Of a stretch of 36,165 nucleotides of DNA, positions 1-8,157 are shown one piece after another (the stretch's first letter is position 1; every line of letters begins with the position of its first letter). The notes beneath the pieces were generated by a model, which was not told the origin of the DNA, did no database searches, and was given only the letters and a program-made list of their open reading frames with translations. A program made the position numbers and the translations under genes. Origin of the DNA: Pseudonocardiales bacterium (GTDB taxonomy: Bacteria; Actinomycetota; Actinomycetes; Mycobacteriales; Pseudonocardiaceae); assembly GCA_023252195.1 (NCBI GenBank), contig JAHEXI010000031.1:1-36165 (forward strand), read 5' to 3'.

Positions 1-2
1 TC

Positions 3-113
3 GACTGCGTAGCCGCCGAACTCAACAACCGACCACGCCGTATCCTGGACTACCGAACCCCAGCAGAAGTCTTCGCCGACCTCCTGGCCAGCTCAATTGC
101 TTCCACCGGCTGA
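3..113 (+). pseudogene. IS30-family transposase, C-terminal end (cut by window edge)
   Basis: The frame enters from the left edge and ends at TGA 111-113, giving 36 residues. They include ELNNRPRRILDYRTPAEVF, the usual ending of IS30-family integrase-type transposases (asparagine-arginine-proline, then TPAE). The catalytic DDE core would lie to the left, outside the window, so I cannot say whether the gene is intact. The 128 bases between it and the lipoprotein gene show no gene. The right inverted repeat of the element probably lies just after the stop, but it cannot be defined without the left end. An insertion sequence here fits the decayed genes that follow. Confidence 0.75.
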
Positions 114-241
114 CACCGCCGTCTACACAGCCCGGAAAGTACCCGTACCACAGCCTCCTCCAGCCGTACATGACGGGCGTCCTGACGGTTTCCTAGCCTT
201 GATTCACGATTGTCTAGTGTCCCTCGCGGCGGGCCAGCCGG

Positions 242-796
242 CTATCTCCGGTTCACGAAGGTTCCCAGTGCGTCGAAATACTGCTGAGGTGAAGGCGCCG
301 CATACACCACTGGGTCTTGCCGGTAGACCGATGCCGATAAGGGACAGGTGTCGCGGGCCTCGACGTGGGCTTGGCCGACCTTGGCGCCGGTGCGCGCCTC
401 GTAGACCGTAATGGTGTAGTCCGCGACCCGCAGCGACGCCGATTGCCCGGAGGGGTATGGGCATAAGAGGCCCGAGTCCGCGCCGCCACCGTCGCTCTCG
501 GTGCACGCCACCAGTTGGACCGCTGCGGGGTCCTGAGGGTTCCAGGCTGGCCCAAGCTTGGCCAATCTTGGGTTCTCCATCATGTCCTGGACTGCACCAT
601 GTGGCCTGACGACGAGGATCGGATGCGGGGGTGCGCCGGCGTAAGCAGCCGCGGTGGGGGAATGACGGCCGCTGCACACCGCCACCAGATCGGACACCTT
701 GGTCACTGGTTTGTCGATCTCTTTGCCGCCGCAGCCGACCAGCCCGGCGAGCAGCAGTGCCGTGGAGACGATGACATGCCCGGATCGAACCTGCAT
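242..796 (-). CDS. Secreted lipoprotein of unknown function
   Basis: 184 residues. The N-terminus has a short charged stretch, a hydrophobic core and the lipobox LVGC with the modifiable cysteine at residue 22. The protein should therefore be cleaved by signal peptidase II and anchored outside the membrane. The ATG at 796 is preceded by GGGGAGAGG six bases upstream, which supports the start. The mature part has several cysteines (including VVACTES-type and DTCPL contexts) that could pair in the oxidising exterior, and it looks like the DUF3558-type small lipoproteins common in Pseudonocardiales. That family link is by overall appearance only. A weak promoter-like TTGACC lies upstream on the minus strand (complement of 891-896). 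It stands alone, transcribed away from the hpnR remnant. No function can be given. Confidence 0.8.
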   Translation of the reverse strand: MQVRSGHVIVSTALLLAGLVGCGGKEIDKPVTKVSDLVAVCSGRHSPTAAAYAGAPPHPILVVRPHGAVQDMMENPRLAKLGPAWNPQDPAAVQLVACTESDGGGADSGLLCPYPSGQSASLRVADYTITVYEARTGAKVGQAHVEARDTCPLSASVYRQDPVVYAAPSPQQYFDALGTFVNRR

Positions 797-1000
797 CGTT
801 GACCTCTCCCCGACCGGCTGCTGGAAGTCCGGGACCTCACCGTGTCCAGCGATTCAACCCAATGGTCATATTTCACTCAATACGGAATAAGGTCAACATT
901 CGGCAGTGCGCCGTGGCGGGTAGGCTTTGATGCTTGTGGCGGGGTCCGCTTCTGCGGCGCGCGATCATCGCGAGTCCCGCGCTGGCCGACGTCGCGCACC

Positions 1001-1495
1001 GAACGGTTCCGGCAGGTCCGCGAGTGGGCCCTGGCGGTTCCGGAGATCGTGCACCTGTCGGTGATGACGCCCTACCCGGGAACCGAGATCTGGCACACCG
1101 AGGCCCGGGCCCTGACGTCGCTGGACTACCGGTTGTTCGACATCCAGCACGCCGTGCTGCCGACGAAGCTGCCGCTGGCGGAGTTCTACCGTGAGCTGGT
1201 AAAGACCCAGGAGGTGATCAACCGCAAGCACCTGGGGGTGGCGGCGCTGGCCAAGACCGCGCGCATCGTGGGCCGGCACCTGGCACACGGCCAGACGAAC
1301 TTCGCCCGCATGTTATGGAAGTTCCACCAGATCTATAATGCGCAACGCCAGTACGCCGATCATTCCCGACCGGTTCACTACGAGCTGCCCCAGCCAAGGC
1401 ATCACGACGTGGCACCGCGCGATCGTCGACAACTCTATGTCCATGGGGCGGCACCGCGGGGGCCCGTTTCGGGTCCGGCCACCGCTGGTAGCTGA
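1001..1495 (+). pseudogene. hpnR: Hopanoid C-3 methylase (HpnR-type B12 radical SAM), C-terminal remnant
   Basis: About 165 residues match the C-terminal third of HpnR-type radical SAM enzymes, which methylate hopanoids at C-3. Visible landmarks are VREWALAVPEIVHLSV, TPYPGTEIW, DYRLFDIQHAVLPTKLPL and GQTNFARMLWKF. The B12-binding N-terminus and the CxxxCxxC radical SAM core are missing. Upstream of about position 1000 the frame continues to an ATG at 842, but that part does not resemble the family, so the junction marks a 5' deletion or insertion. The remnant ends 25 bases before the sqdB-like gene and reads in the same direction, so the two were probably one operon. It is very unlikely to be active. 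Family assignment is by recognised motifs, not a search. Confidence 0.75.
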
Positions 1496-1520
1496 CCCCT
1501 AACCACGAGGGAGTCCACTA

Positions 1521-2675
1521 ATGCGGGTGCTGGTACTAGGCGGGGATGGGTACCTGGGGTGGCCCACCGCGGTGCACCTGTCTGATCGCGGGCACACCGT
1601 CGCAGTGGCCGACAACTTCGCCCGCCGCGGCTACGACCATGAGCTTGGCGTCGACAGCCTGGTGCCGATCGAGCCGCTGGTAGTCCGGGTGCGCGCCTGG
1701 GCGGAGCTCTCCGGTCAGCGCATCGAGTCCTTCTCCGGTGACATCACCGACGCCGCGTTCACCCGCGAGTTGCTGCAGGGGTTCCGTCCCGAGGCGGTGG
1801 TGCACTTCGCCGAGCAGCGCTCCGCGCCATACTCCATGATCGATCAGGCGCATGCCGTCTACACCCAGCGCAACAACGTGGTCGGCACGCTGAACCTGTT
1901 GTACGCGATCGCCGAAACCGACCGCGACATCCACCTCGTCAAGCTCGGGACGATGGGCGAGTACGGCACCCCGAACATCGACATCGAAGAGGGCTGGCTC
2001 ACCGTCGAGCACAACGGGCGTAGCGACCGGATGCTCTACCCCAAGCGGCCCGGGTCGTTCTATCACCTGTCGAAGGTGCACGACAGCCATAACATCGAGT
2101 TCGCCTGCCGGATCTGGGGGCTACGCGCGACCGATCTCAACCAGGGCATCGTCTACGGCCAGCAGATCCCGGCGACCGAGGCCGACCCCCGGCTGGCCAC
2201 CCGGTTGGACTACGACGCGATCTTCGGCACGGTGCTCAACCGGTTCGTGGTGCAAGCCGTGCTCGGCCACCCGCTCACCGTCTACGGCTCCGGCGGCCAG
2301 ACCCGCGGCCTGATCGACATCCGGGACACGGTGGAATGTATCCGCCTGGCGTGTGAGAACCCCGCGGCGGCGGGCGAGTTCCGGGTCTTCAACCAGATGA
2401 CCGAGGCGATGTCGGTGGAGGAGATCGCCAAGACGATCGCCGAGTGCTACCCCGGACCGGCTGAGATCGAGTACCTGGACAACCCCCGGGTGGAGCTGGA
2501 CACCCACTATTACAACGTCGTACACACCGGCCTGGTAGGTCTCGGCCTGGCGCCACACCGGTTGTGCGACACCCTGATCACGTCACTGTTCGCCACGGTG
2601 GAGCAGCACCGCCACCGGGTTGACCTTGCCGCCATGCGGCCCACGGTCAGCTGGCGGGCCACAAACAGCTCGTGA
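1521..2675 (+). CDS. sqdB: UDP-sulfoquinovose synthase-like NAD-dependent epimerase
   Basis: 384 residues of the extended short-chain dehydrogenase family. It has a Rossmann glycine motif (GGDGYLG, residues 8-14), HFAEQRSAPYSMID at 95-108, LGTMGEYGTPNIDIEEG at 142-158 and SFYHLSKVHDSHN at 179-191. These match SQD1/SqdB, which makes UDP-sulfoquinovose from UDP-glucose and sulfite for sulfolipid or sulfoglycan synthesis. The expected catalytic Thr144, Tyr181 and Lys185 (YxxxK) are present, so the enzyme looks functional. The ATG at 1521 follows GAGGGAG seven bases upstream. The stop at 2673-2675 lies inside a 48-bp perfect palindrome, so the last codons are part of that element. A glycosyltransferase that could use the product survives only as a remnant at 2890-3300, so the pathway may be broken here. 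Confidence 0.88.
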   Translation: MRVLVLGGDGYLGWPTAVHLSDRGHTVAVADNFARRGYDHELGVDSLVPIEPLVVRVRAWAELSGQRIESFSGDITDAAFTRELLQGFRPEAVVHFAEQRSAPYSMIDQAHAVYTQRNNVVGTLNLLYAIAETDRDIHLVKLGTMGEYGTPNIDIEEGWLTVEHNGRSDRMLYPKRPGSFYHLSKVHDSHNIEFACRIWGLRATDLNQGIVYGQQIPATEADPRLATRLDYDAIFGTVLNRFVVQAVLGHPLTVYGSGGQTRGLIDIRDTVECIRLACENPAAAGEFRVFNQMTEAMSVEEIAKTIAECYPGPAEIEYLDNPRVELDTHYYNVVHTGLVGLGLAPHRLCDTLITSLFATVEQHRHRVDLAAMRPTVSWRATNSS

Positions 2676-2813
2676 GTGGCAAACAGTGTTATAACACTGT
2701 TTGCCACTCACGAGCCGGATCTTCCAGAGCTCTTGAATAACCCAGTCGATCATGACGGCTACCAGGCACGCCGTCGCCCCCAGCAGCAACCCAATGCGAG
2801 CTTCTTTACCCAT
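2583..2813 (-). CDS. Possible small membrane protein, doubtful
   Basis: The ORF starts at ATG 2813, which has GGGAGA four to five bases upstream. It begins MGKEARIG, followed by a hydrophobic segment (LLLGATACLVAVMIDWVI) that would cross the membrane once. After about residue 33 the frame passes straight through the 48-bp palindrome and then antisense to the sqdB-like gene, so only the first ~35 residues look protein-like. It may be a small gene whose original end was replaced by the palindrome. I do not recognise a family. It could also be a chance ORF, although the start site and the hydrophobic segment argue for some reality. Confidence 0.35.
   Translation of the reverse strand: MGKEARIGLLLGATACLVAVMIDWVIQELWKIRLVSGKQCYNTVCHSRAVCGPPADRGPHGGKVNPVAVLLHRGEQ
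2668..2715. repeat. Perfect 48-bp palindrome (24-bp arms, no loop)
   Basis: The left arm begins GCTCGTGAGTGGCAAACAGT and continues through TGTTA to a central TATA. The right arm is its exact reverse complement. It contains the sqdB-like stop codon (2673-2675) and also lies in the reading frame of the small minus-strand ORF, between two converging genes. As RNA it would form a very long hairpin and could terminate transcription both ways, but there is no T-run. I recall similar CTCGTGAGTG-type palindromes as dispersed intergenic repeats in Pseudonocardiaceae, which would make this one copy of a family. That is memory, not a search. Confidence 0.92.
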
Positions 2814-2889
2814 AACATCTCCCACGACGAGTCAGCGGACAAAACTCCGAACGCACGACTGGGCCCACACACCTGCACCGGACCGCCCG

Positions 2890-3300
2890 CCTAAGCCGCG
2901 TACTTCCCGCGCGGCATTGGAGAAGATGCACAGGTAGGCGTCGGTGGCCGGGTGCAGCCACAGCTCGTGCGCCGAGAACGTCGTGACGAACGTGACTGCC
3001 GGGCAGCCGAGCCGGCGCGGGGCGCGTAACCGGGCCACCGCCAGCGCGGCCAGGTGGTAGGTCGAGACCACGACGTCAGGCCGCCCACCGGGTGATGTGG
3101 CGGCGCAGCACGGGCAGGGCCAGCCGTACTGGAATGCCTACCCGCTCCCCCGCCTGCTGGCGGGCCAGGAAAAAGTGCCGGTAGACCAGGTCATAGAGCC
3201 AAGGCGCCCGGTTGACCAGCCATGGGTACACACCGCGCAACCAGCGTCCGGTAGGGGCGGGCATGAACTCGGTCAGGTCCGCGACGTCGACGTGGTAGCC
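2890..3300 (-). pseudogene. MGDG-synthase-like glycosyltransferase, frameshifted N-terminal fragment
   Basis: Two minus-strand frames join to give one protein. The first, in the upper coordinates, contains YHVDVADLTEFMPAPTGRWL, LYDLVYRHFFLARQQ and LPVLRRHITRW, then hits a stop near 3076. The second continues with DVVVSTYHLAALAVARL, CPAVTFVTTFSAHELWLHP and TDAYLCI. This is the acceptor-side half of monogalactosyldiacylglycerol synthase-type transferases. The nucleotide-sugar-binding C-terminal half is absent, the extreme N-terminus is cut at about 3300, and the frame breaks near 3082-3090. It is clearly dead. At 3300 it abuts the tail of an unrelated transporter read from the other strand, which marks a deletion or recombination junction. 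Its proximity to the sqdB-like gene suggests a former glycolipid cluster; that is inference. Confidence 0.7.
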
Positions 3301-3554
3301 GCATGCCGGTGATGGACGCGGTGCTGCCGATGGTGTCGATCGGCCTGGGCATCGGGTTGTTCGGTGAGCACGTGCGTACCACACCATTCGGCCTGGCCGG
3401 CGCCGCCGCGGGCATCGTGCTGCTGGTGATCGGCATCGTCATGCTGGACACCTCCCCGGTGATCCGCCGCCACCAGCGCGAAGAACGCAAACAGCGCGGC
3501 GACGCCGCGCCATCGAGCGCCCGGGCCACCGCGCTGGCCACTGGCGCGTCGTGA
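3300..3554 (+). pseudogene. DMT/EamA-type transporter, C-terminal remnant
   Basis: About 84 residues: PVMDAVLPMVSIGLGIGLFGEHV, then a strongly hydrophobic helix (GLAGAAAGIVLLVIGIVML), then a charged cytoplasmic tail (RRHQREERKQR) and stop at 3552-3554. This matches the last two helices and tail of a drug/metabolite-family membrane protein, which would normally have eight to ten helices. The ATG at 3303 is not a credible start because it lies directly at the junction with the glycosyltransferase remnant. It is therefore a truncated gene. Family assignment is moderate; the truncation itself is clear from the missing helices. Confidence 0.6.
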
Positions 3555-3577
3555 GCCGCACCGCGGTGGCTAACCGC

Positions 3578-3638
3578 CGTGAACTCGACCGTACCGACCT
3601 TTGAAGTCACCGGGAACGTCGGTGACGTCGAGTTCACG
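3578..3638. repeat. Imperfect inverted repeat with 21-bp arms
   Basis: Arms 3578-3598 and 3618-3638 pair with three mismatches. The outer 12 bases (CGTGAACTCGAC) and inner six are exact, and the 19-base loop contains part of a second small hairpin (GTCACC/GGTGAC at 3606-3626). It lies between the DMT remnant and a small ORF. It could stop transcription leaving the remnant or be a dispersed palindromic repeat. There is no T-run. Confidence 0.7.
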
Positions 3639-3667
3639 GGCGTATCCATCGACAGATGGGAGCAGCT

Positions 3668-3949
3668 GTGAAGTGGATCAGCGGGCTGCGGGGCCCGTTT
3701 GCCGGGTCGTTGTGCCAGACGCTGCAGCCTGCGTTCAGCCAGCTCGGCTCGCCGGCCCTGCCCGATCTCAACAATCCGGACGCGACGCGGCAGAGCTTCG
3801 TCAACTATCTGGGCAATGCGCGAAACGCCACCCAACACGGCACGCTGGCGACGGACCCGCAGCTGCGCGCCGTTATCGACCAGACGCCGGCATGTCAGCA
3901 CCTGGCCGCTGCGAACCCAACCAATCAACCGTCCCAGCCGCCGGGCTGA
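3668..3949 (+). CDS. Small hypothetical protein
   Basis: About 93 residues from GTG 3668, which has GGGAG six bases upstream. An ATG at 3656 in the same frame is the alternative start. The sequence is polar and rich in Asn, Gln and Pro, with two cysteines (SLCQTL near residue 16 and PACQHL near the end) that could form a disulfide. I see no convincing signal peptide and recognise no family, though the layout vaguely recalls small exported hemophore-type proteins of actinobacteria. It lies 19 bases before the frameshifted SHOCT gene and reads in the same direction, so the two may have been co-transcribed. It follows two gene remnants, so it may itself lack its original N-terminus. Confidence 0.5.
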   Translation: MKWISGLRGPFAGSLCQTLQPAFSQLGSPALPDLNNPDATRQSFVNYLGNARNATQHGTLATDPQLRAVIDQTPACQHLAAANPTNQPSQPPG

Positions 3950-3968
3950 CCGCGCAGTGGAACCCGAC

Positions 3969-4453
3969 ATGAGTGTCGTCGACGATCTGAGCCGGCTGGC
4001 TGAGCTGCGGGACCGGGGAGACGTCTCAGCTGCCGAATACGATCAGGCCAAACAGCAGGTGCTCGGGGCGCCGCGGCCCGCAACGGGCGCACCCGACGGT
4101 GGCTACCTGCTCTATCGCCTCGCCGCGTCGTGGATGCGGCGGTTGGCTGTGGCGATGGCGCTGGTCGCCTGCTCTTCGGCTCGGTCGCGGGCTGGTCCGG
4201 GGTGCGCTACCTCGATGTGCACGCGAAGGCGGCGGCGACCAAGGACACGACGATCGTCCGGGGGTTCGGGATCAAGGTCCCTGATCCCCGCCCGTCGATC
4301 GACCGCGCCGTCCTGGAAGCCAAGGCCACCGCCTACGGCGGTTTTGCGGCCGTGACGGGCCTGATCGCCGTCGGTACCTTGGTCGGCGCGCTCGTGGTCC
4401 GTCCGCCGCGCCAGCCCCGGCAGGATCGTCGATCAGGCGGGCTCGCCGAGTGA
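3969..4453 (+). pseudogene. SHOCT-domain membrane protein with a frameshift
   Basis: ATG 3969 opens a frame with a SHOCT motif at residues 7-32 (LSRLAELRDRGDVSAAEYDQ, then AKQQVL), a short C-terminal-type domain usually found on membrane or stress proteins. It then has a linker and the start of a hydrophobic helix (LAVAMALVA). At about 4165-4180 the sensible reading changes frame: LLFGSVAGWSGVRYLDVHAK follows, then a second hydrophobic segment (AAVTGLIAVGTLVGALVV) and the stop at 4451-4453. Joining the frames needs one missing base. The product would be about 160 residues with two membrane helices. Either the gene is inactivated or the assembly has an indel. Its function is unknown. Confidence 0.6.
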
Positions 4454-4640
4454 CTGGTGGTCCGAGGCTGCCCGGGCGATCCGGTGTGCGGACAGCGTCA
4501 GCACCGGCCGCCGCACTGTCACCCGACCCATGTCGACGGATAGCCCTTCCCCGGCATGTCGAAACCCGGGCTGAGCCGAATTGTCAGGGTGGCGTTCCAT
4601 ACTGCTCGACGACTGGTGGACTTGGAGGCGGGAGGACGCG

Positions 4641-6059
4641 GTGGCACAGCGGAATCGGGAGCAACGGGCTGCCGCGGCGGCACGCCGCCGGGCGCATCGT
4701 CGCGCCCATGCTGGATACGGGAGCCCCGGGCCCGACAGCTTCGGGTCCGACAGTTCCGGGTTCGCCAGCTTCGGGTTCGGGAGGTTCGCAGCGGGGGCCG
4801 CGAATACCGGCACGTCGCGGGCGAAGCCGTCGGCGGAAACGATCTCAACGGCGTTGCTCAGCGCGGCGCGAGAGCACGGCGCCGGCGATTCGGAGGCTGG
4901 GGCGCGCATCGCGACCTTGGTGGCCGAGCGGTTCGCCGAGCAGCCGGTTCTGGTCGCGGCAGCAGTTCAGTGCGCCGTAGCGCCGCTAGTCACGGCGGCG
5001 TGGGAACGCGGCTGGGCACCGGATGACCTACACCAGGCAGCCCGGCGGCGGCTCGACGCCGTGGCGGTCGGTTATCTCGTCGATGCGATCGCCGAGGAGT
5101 CCCAGCGCTACGCCAAGGCCACCGTGACCCAGCGGTGGAGCGACGACCTGCGACAGATCGGGGCGGTGGTGTGGTGGGAGCCCACCCAGACCGGGGGGCA
5201 CCTACTGCAGTGGGTCCGGCGGCACGCCCGCAGCCTGGCGGATGCGCTCAGCACCGTGATCCAGGTGCTGGCGATGCTGCTGGCGCTGCCGGTGCTGCCC
5301 AGGATCATCGCGCCGCCCGGTTCTGCCGCGGCCAGCGCGGCACCGCGCCGCGGCGTTGATCAGAAGATGCTCGCGCGGGTTCGAGCGCTGCTGGCCAAAG
5401 CCGAGTCGACCACCTTCCCCGACGAGGCCGAGGCCCTGTCGGCCAAGGCGCAGGAACTGATGAGCCGGTACTCCCTGGAACGTATCGTGGTTGACAGCGC
5501 CGGCAGCCCGGGGTCGGATCCGTATCCGGCGGCGGCCCGCAGACTGTGGCTGGACAACCCCTACGTGGCAGCCAAGGCGCTACTGGTGGGCGCGGTGGCC
5601 GAGGCGAACCGGTGCCGGACGGTGCTGTCGGAAGGGCTGGGCTTCACCACCGTACTCGGCGACGAGGTCGACCTGGAGATCGTCGAATTGCTCAGCACGT
5701 CGCTGCTGGTTCAGGCAACCCGAGCGATGGTGTCGGCGGGCAGCCAGACCTCACGCACCGGGCGGTCCCGGACCCGGTCGTACCGCCAGTCGTTCCTGCT
5801 CGCCTACGCGACCCGCATCGGCGAGCGGCTGAGCACGGCGCGGGACGTCAGCACTGCCGCGGTGGCTGATTCAGCTCGACTGCTACCGGTACTGGCCGCT
5901 CGGGAACGGGTAGTGGAGGAGCTGTTCGAGTCGATGTTCCCGCGGTCGGTGTCGCGCTCCTACAGCGTCGGCAACGCCGCCGGGTGGCACGCCGGCCGCG
6001 CCGCCGCCGACCTCGCCGTACTCGACACCCGACGCGCGGTGCGCTCAGCAGGCAGCTGA
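4641..6059 (+). CDS. DUF2786-domain protein
   Basis: About 472 residues. GTG 4641 is chosen because GGAGG sits five bases upstream and homologous-looking sequence begins there; the frame is open back to 4581. The N-terminal 60 residues are Arg/Ala-rich, then Ser/Gly/Phe-rich and probably disordered. Residues ~75-200 are helical, and ~200-225 is a hydrophobic stretch (VIQVLAMLLALPVLP). Residues ~238-280 hold the DUF2786 motif (LARVRALLAKAESTTFPDEA, then EALSAKAQELMSRY), a small helical domain known from phage and actinobacterial proteins. The C-terminal part has the RSRTRSYRQSFLLAYATRIGER stretch typical of this family. The biochemical role is unknown. It converges on the MurJ-like gene with only 17 bases between the stops. 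Confidence 0.8.
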   Translation: MAQRNREQRAAAAARRRAHRRAHAGYGSPGPDSFGSDSSGFASFGFGRFAAGAANTGTSRAKPSAETISTALLSAAREHGAGDSEAGARIATLVAERFAEQPVLVAAAVQCAVAPLVTAAWERGWAPDDLHQAARRRLDAVAVGYLVDAIAEESQRYAKATVTQRWSDDLRQIGAVVWWEPTQTGGHLLQWVRRHARSLADALSTVIQVLAMLLALPVLPRIIAPPGSAAASAAPRRGVDQKMLARVRALLAKAESTTFPDEAEALSAKAQELMSRYSLERIVVDSAGSPGSDPYPAAARRLWLDNPYVAAKALLVGAVAEANRCRTVLSEGLGFTTVLGDEVDLEIVELLSTSLLVQATRAMVSAGSQTSRTGRSRTRSYRQSFLLAYATRIGERLSTARDVSTAAVADSARLLPVLAARERVVEELFESMFPRSVSRSYSVGNAAGWHAGRAAADLAVLDTRRAVRSAGS

Positions 6060-6076
6060 CACGTACGGCCAGTGGG

Positions 6077-7687
6077 TCATGTCGCGGCACCAATCCGTCG
6101 CACCGCAACTCTGAGGACCAGGGCGTAGACGCCGAGAGCGACGACACCTCCGGCGGCGAGCAGCGTGAGATCTGCGAGTCGGCCGCCGGCGTCGAGCTGT
6201 CGGATCCACCACATCGCGGCGGCTACCGGGACCAACGCGAGCGTGGCGACCAGCGCGGCGACCACGGCGCGGGGCTCGAGAAATCGCTCTGGGCGGATCG
6301 TCTGGCGCAGCCGGGTCAACACCGTGCCGGCTGCGGCGAGCTCACCAGCCAGGATGACCACCACCAGCCAGATCAGGCGAGAACCGTCGGCGGGCAGGAG
6401 CAGGGCCGCGGCCGCGCCCACGAGGATCACGCCGAAGGCCACCTCGCTGGCCCGGCGTGGGATGCGGTCGTCCAGCCGGGCGAACAGTGCCTGCCGGCCG
6501 ATGTCGTACACCCCGTTGACCAGCTGGGCGATCGCCACTACCGCCAGGCAGGTGGTGAGGGGACCGATCAGGGCGGCGTGCCGTAGCTCGCCGTTGGCCA
6601 GGATGTTCGCGGCCGGTGCGCAGAGCAGGGCGAGTAGCACCAGCAGTGGCAGGCTGGCGGTGACGGTGTAGGACAAGCCTTGGCGCCACGTCGAGCCGAA
6701 CGTGGCGGCGTCCTCGCGATGGGCGGCGTGGGACAGCCCCGGCAGCGCAGCCATGGCCACCGCGCGAGCGCTGACGTAGGACAGCGAAAACAACATGGTG
6801 TGCGACAGCTGCACCACGAAGACACCACCCGGCACCGTGCTGGCGAGCGCGAGCAGCACGTACATCCCCGCGGCCGGCCACGCTGCCACGCCGACCGAAC
6901 GCACCAGCCTGCGGATGATCGCACGGGCCTCGGGGTCTCGCCGCCAGCGCATCGACGGACGGGTCAGCAAGCCCACCCGCGCGGTACCGTACAGCTGCAG
7001 CGCCGCGTGCAGCGCGACGGCTGCGGTGCTGCCCGCTCCGAGCACGATCACCAGATCAACAGGCACGCGCTGGACGTCGAGGCCTGTCCCGTAGTACCAG
7101 CCGGCCAGGATCACCACCAGGATGAGGAGGACGTTCTCAACCGTGGGCGCGCCCGCCGCCAGCGCGAAGCGCCCGCAAGCCTGCTGGGCGGCGATGGCGA
7201 CATGCATCAGTGCGTACAGCAGGATCTGTGGTGCGATGAGCAGGACCAATAGCGTGGCGAGCCACAGGCCCCGAGCTCGGGCTGCGGGATCCGGGATCCC
7301 GAGGGTCAACGACCAGGCCACCACCGGGGAGAAGATCATCAACAGCACGACCACCGCGCCCGAGACGGCGAGCAGCCATCCGGTCACCCGGCCGAGCAGC
7401 GTCCGGCCCCCGTCAACGCCGCCTGCGCCGATGGCGCGGACCATGCCGGGCACCAGGACCATCGACAGCACCGGCCCGGCGATCAACACGCACACCAGGT
7501 GCGGGACGACATAGCCCGTTTGGAACGCGTTGGCAAAATAGGTCGGGCCCAGCACCGCCCCGGTCACCACCACCCGCAGCAATCCGGTGGCTCTGCTCAC
7601 CAGCCCCCAACCGGCGACGGTGACCGAGTTCCGGACGACGGTGGTGGACGGTGGGTTGTCGAGCGCAGTCACCGCTGAGGCGGTCAC
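6077..7687 (-). CDS. MurJ/MVF-type lipid flippase
   Basis: About 536 residues with 13-14 predicted membrane helices, in the MurJ/MviN branch of the MOP superfamily. MurJ flips lipid II for peptidoglycan synthesis. Typical family features are a first helix region SRATGLLRVVVTGAVLGPTYFANAFQ, LIAPQILLYALMHVAIAAQQ in the middle, and AFFD-type helix-turn repeats later (VYDIGRQALFARLDDR). The start GTG 7687 is preferred because GGGAG lies about nine bases upstream; GTG 7723 in the same frame is the alternative. It lacks the long cytoplasmic tail of the main actinobacterial MurJ, so it may be an accessory flippase for another polyprenyl- or glycolipid-linked substrate. The sqdB-like gene nearby makes that thinkable but does not show it. 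No partner gene is adjacent. Confidence 0.8.
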   Translation of the reverse strand: MTASAVTALDNPPSTTVVRNSVTVAGWGLVSRATGLLRVVVTGAVLGPTYFANAFQTGYVVPHLVCVLIAGPVLSMVLVPGMVRAIGAGGVDGGRTLLGRVTGWLLAVSGAVVVLLMIFSPVVAWSLTLGIPDPAARARGLWLATLLVLLIAPQILLYALMHVAIAAQQACGRFALAAGAPTVENVLLILVVILAGWYYGTGLDVQRVPVDLVIVLGAGSTAAVALHAALQLYGTARVGLLTRPSMRWRRDPEARAIIRRLVRSVGVAAWPAAGMYVLLALASTVPGGVFVVQLSHTMLFSLSYVSARAVAMAALPGLSHAAHREDAATFGSTWRQGLSYTVTASLPLLVLLALLCAPAANILANGELRHAALIGPLTTCLAVVAIAQLVNGVYDIGRQALFARLDDRIPRRASEVAFGVILVGAAAALLLPADGSRLIWLVVVILAGELAAAGTVLTRLRQTIRPERFLEPRAVVAALVATLALVPVAAAMWWIRQLDAGGRLADLTLLAAGGVVALGVYALVLRVAVRRIGAAT

Positions 7688-8157
7688 CGCCGGGCGCTCC
7701 CAGCCCCGTCCGGCACCAGGCACTTACTGCCACAGCGCTCCGGATAGCGGCCCCGCGAATTGAGAATCTGGCCCACTTCGCCGTCTTCCCTCCGTCCAGT
7801 CCCGTCCCGAGAATGTCCGCGACGCGAGGCCCCGGTCGCGCAATGTCAAATTACAAACAAGAGGTGCCGGATTAAGCCCGTCGTGGCGGTACTGCGTTGA
7901 TCGGCGCGACGGTGACGGTGAACGGCGCAGACTGATCGGTACCGCCGATCGGCTTTGCCGAAGTGCTTACGCGGAACTTACATCGAAGGAGTGACGCGTG
8001 ACTTCGGAATACCATCAATGGCGCGATCGACCGGATTCGACGACGGCGTGGGTGTGCCCATCCGTCACTCTTTCGAGGATTGCTTTCCGGTGGGACTCCA
8101 GGTTCCCCGAGGGAATGCGCGCCCATCGTCTGCTGGTTGCCCCGACTGCACAAACAG
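7688..8157. other. Intergenic stretch with a possible truncated ORF
   Basis: No gene can be assigned with confidence. On the plus strand a frame opens at GTG 7998 (VTSEYHQWRDRPDSTTAW...) after a strong GAAGGAG six bases upstream. It runs antisense into the first MarR gene, so only about 53 codons are free, and it resembles the beginning of a truncated gene of unknown type. On the minus strand, a short frame ending at 7872 (AKPIGGTDQSAPFTVTVAPI) reads like the tail of a beta-sandwich protein. A small inverted repeat (GATCGG/CCGATC) lies near 7935-7953. These look like more gene debris. Confidence 0.4.

Noticed and set aside
842-1000. Using ATG 842 as the start of the radical SAM gene
   Set aside because: The first ~53 residues do not resemble HpnR and the catalytic core is missing, so the ATG is an accident of the truncated frame.
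4165-4180. Programmed frameshift in the SHOCT gene
   Set aside because: No slippery heptamer or downstream structure was seen; simple loss of one base or a sequence error is likelier.
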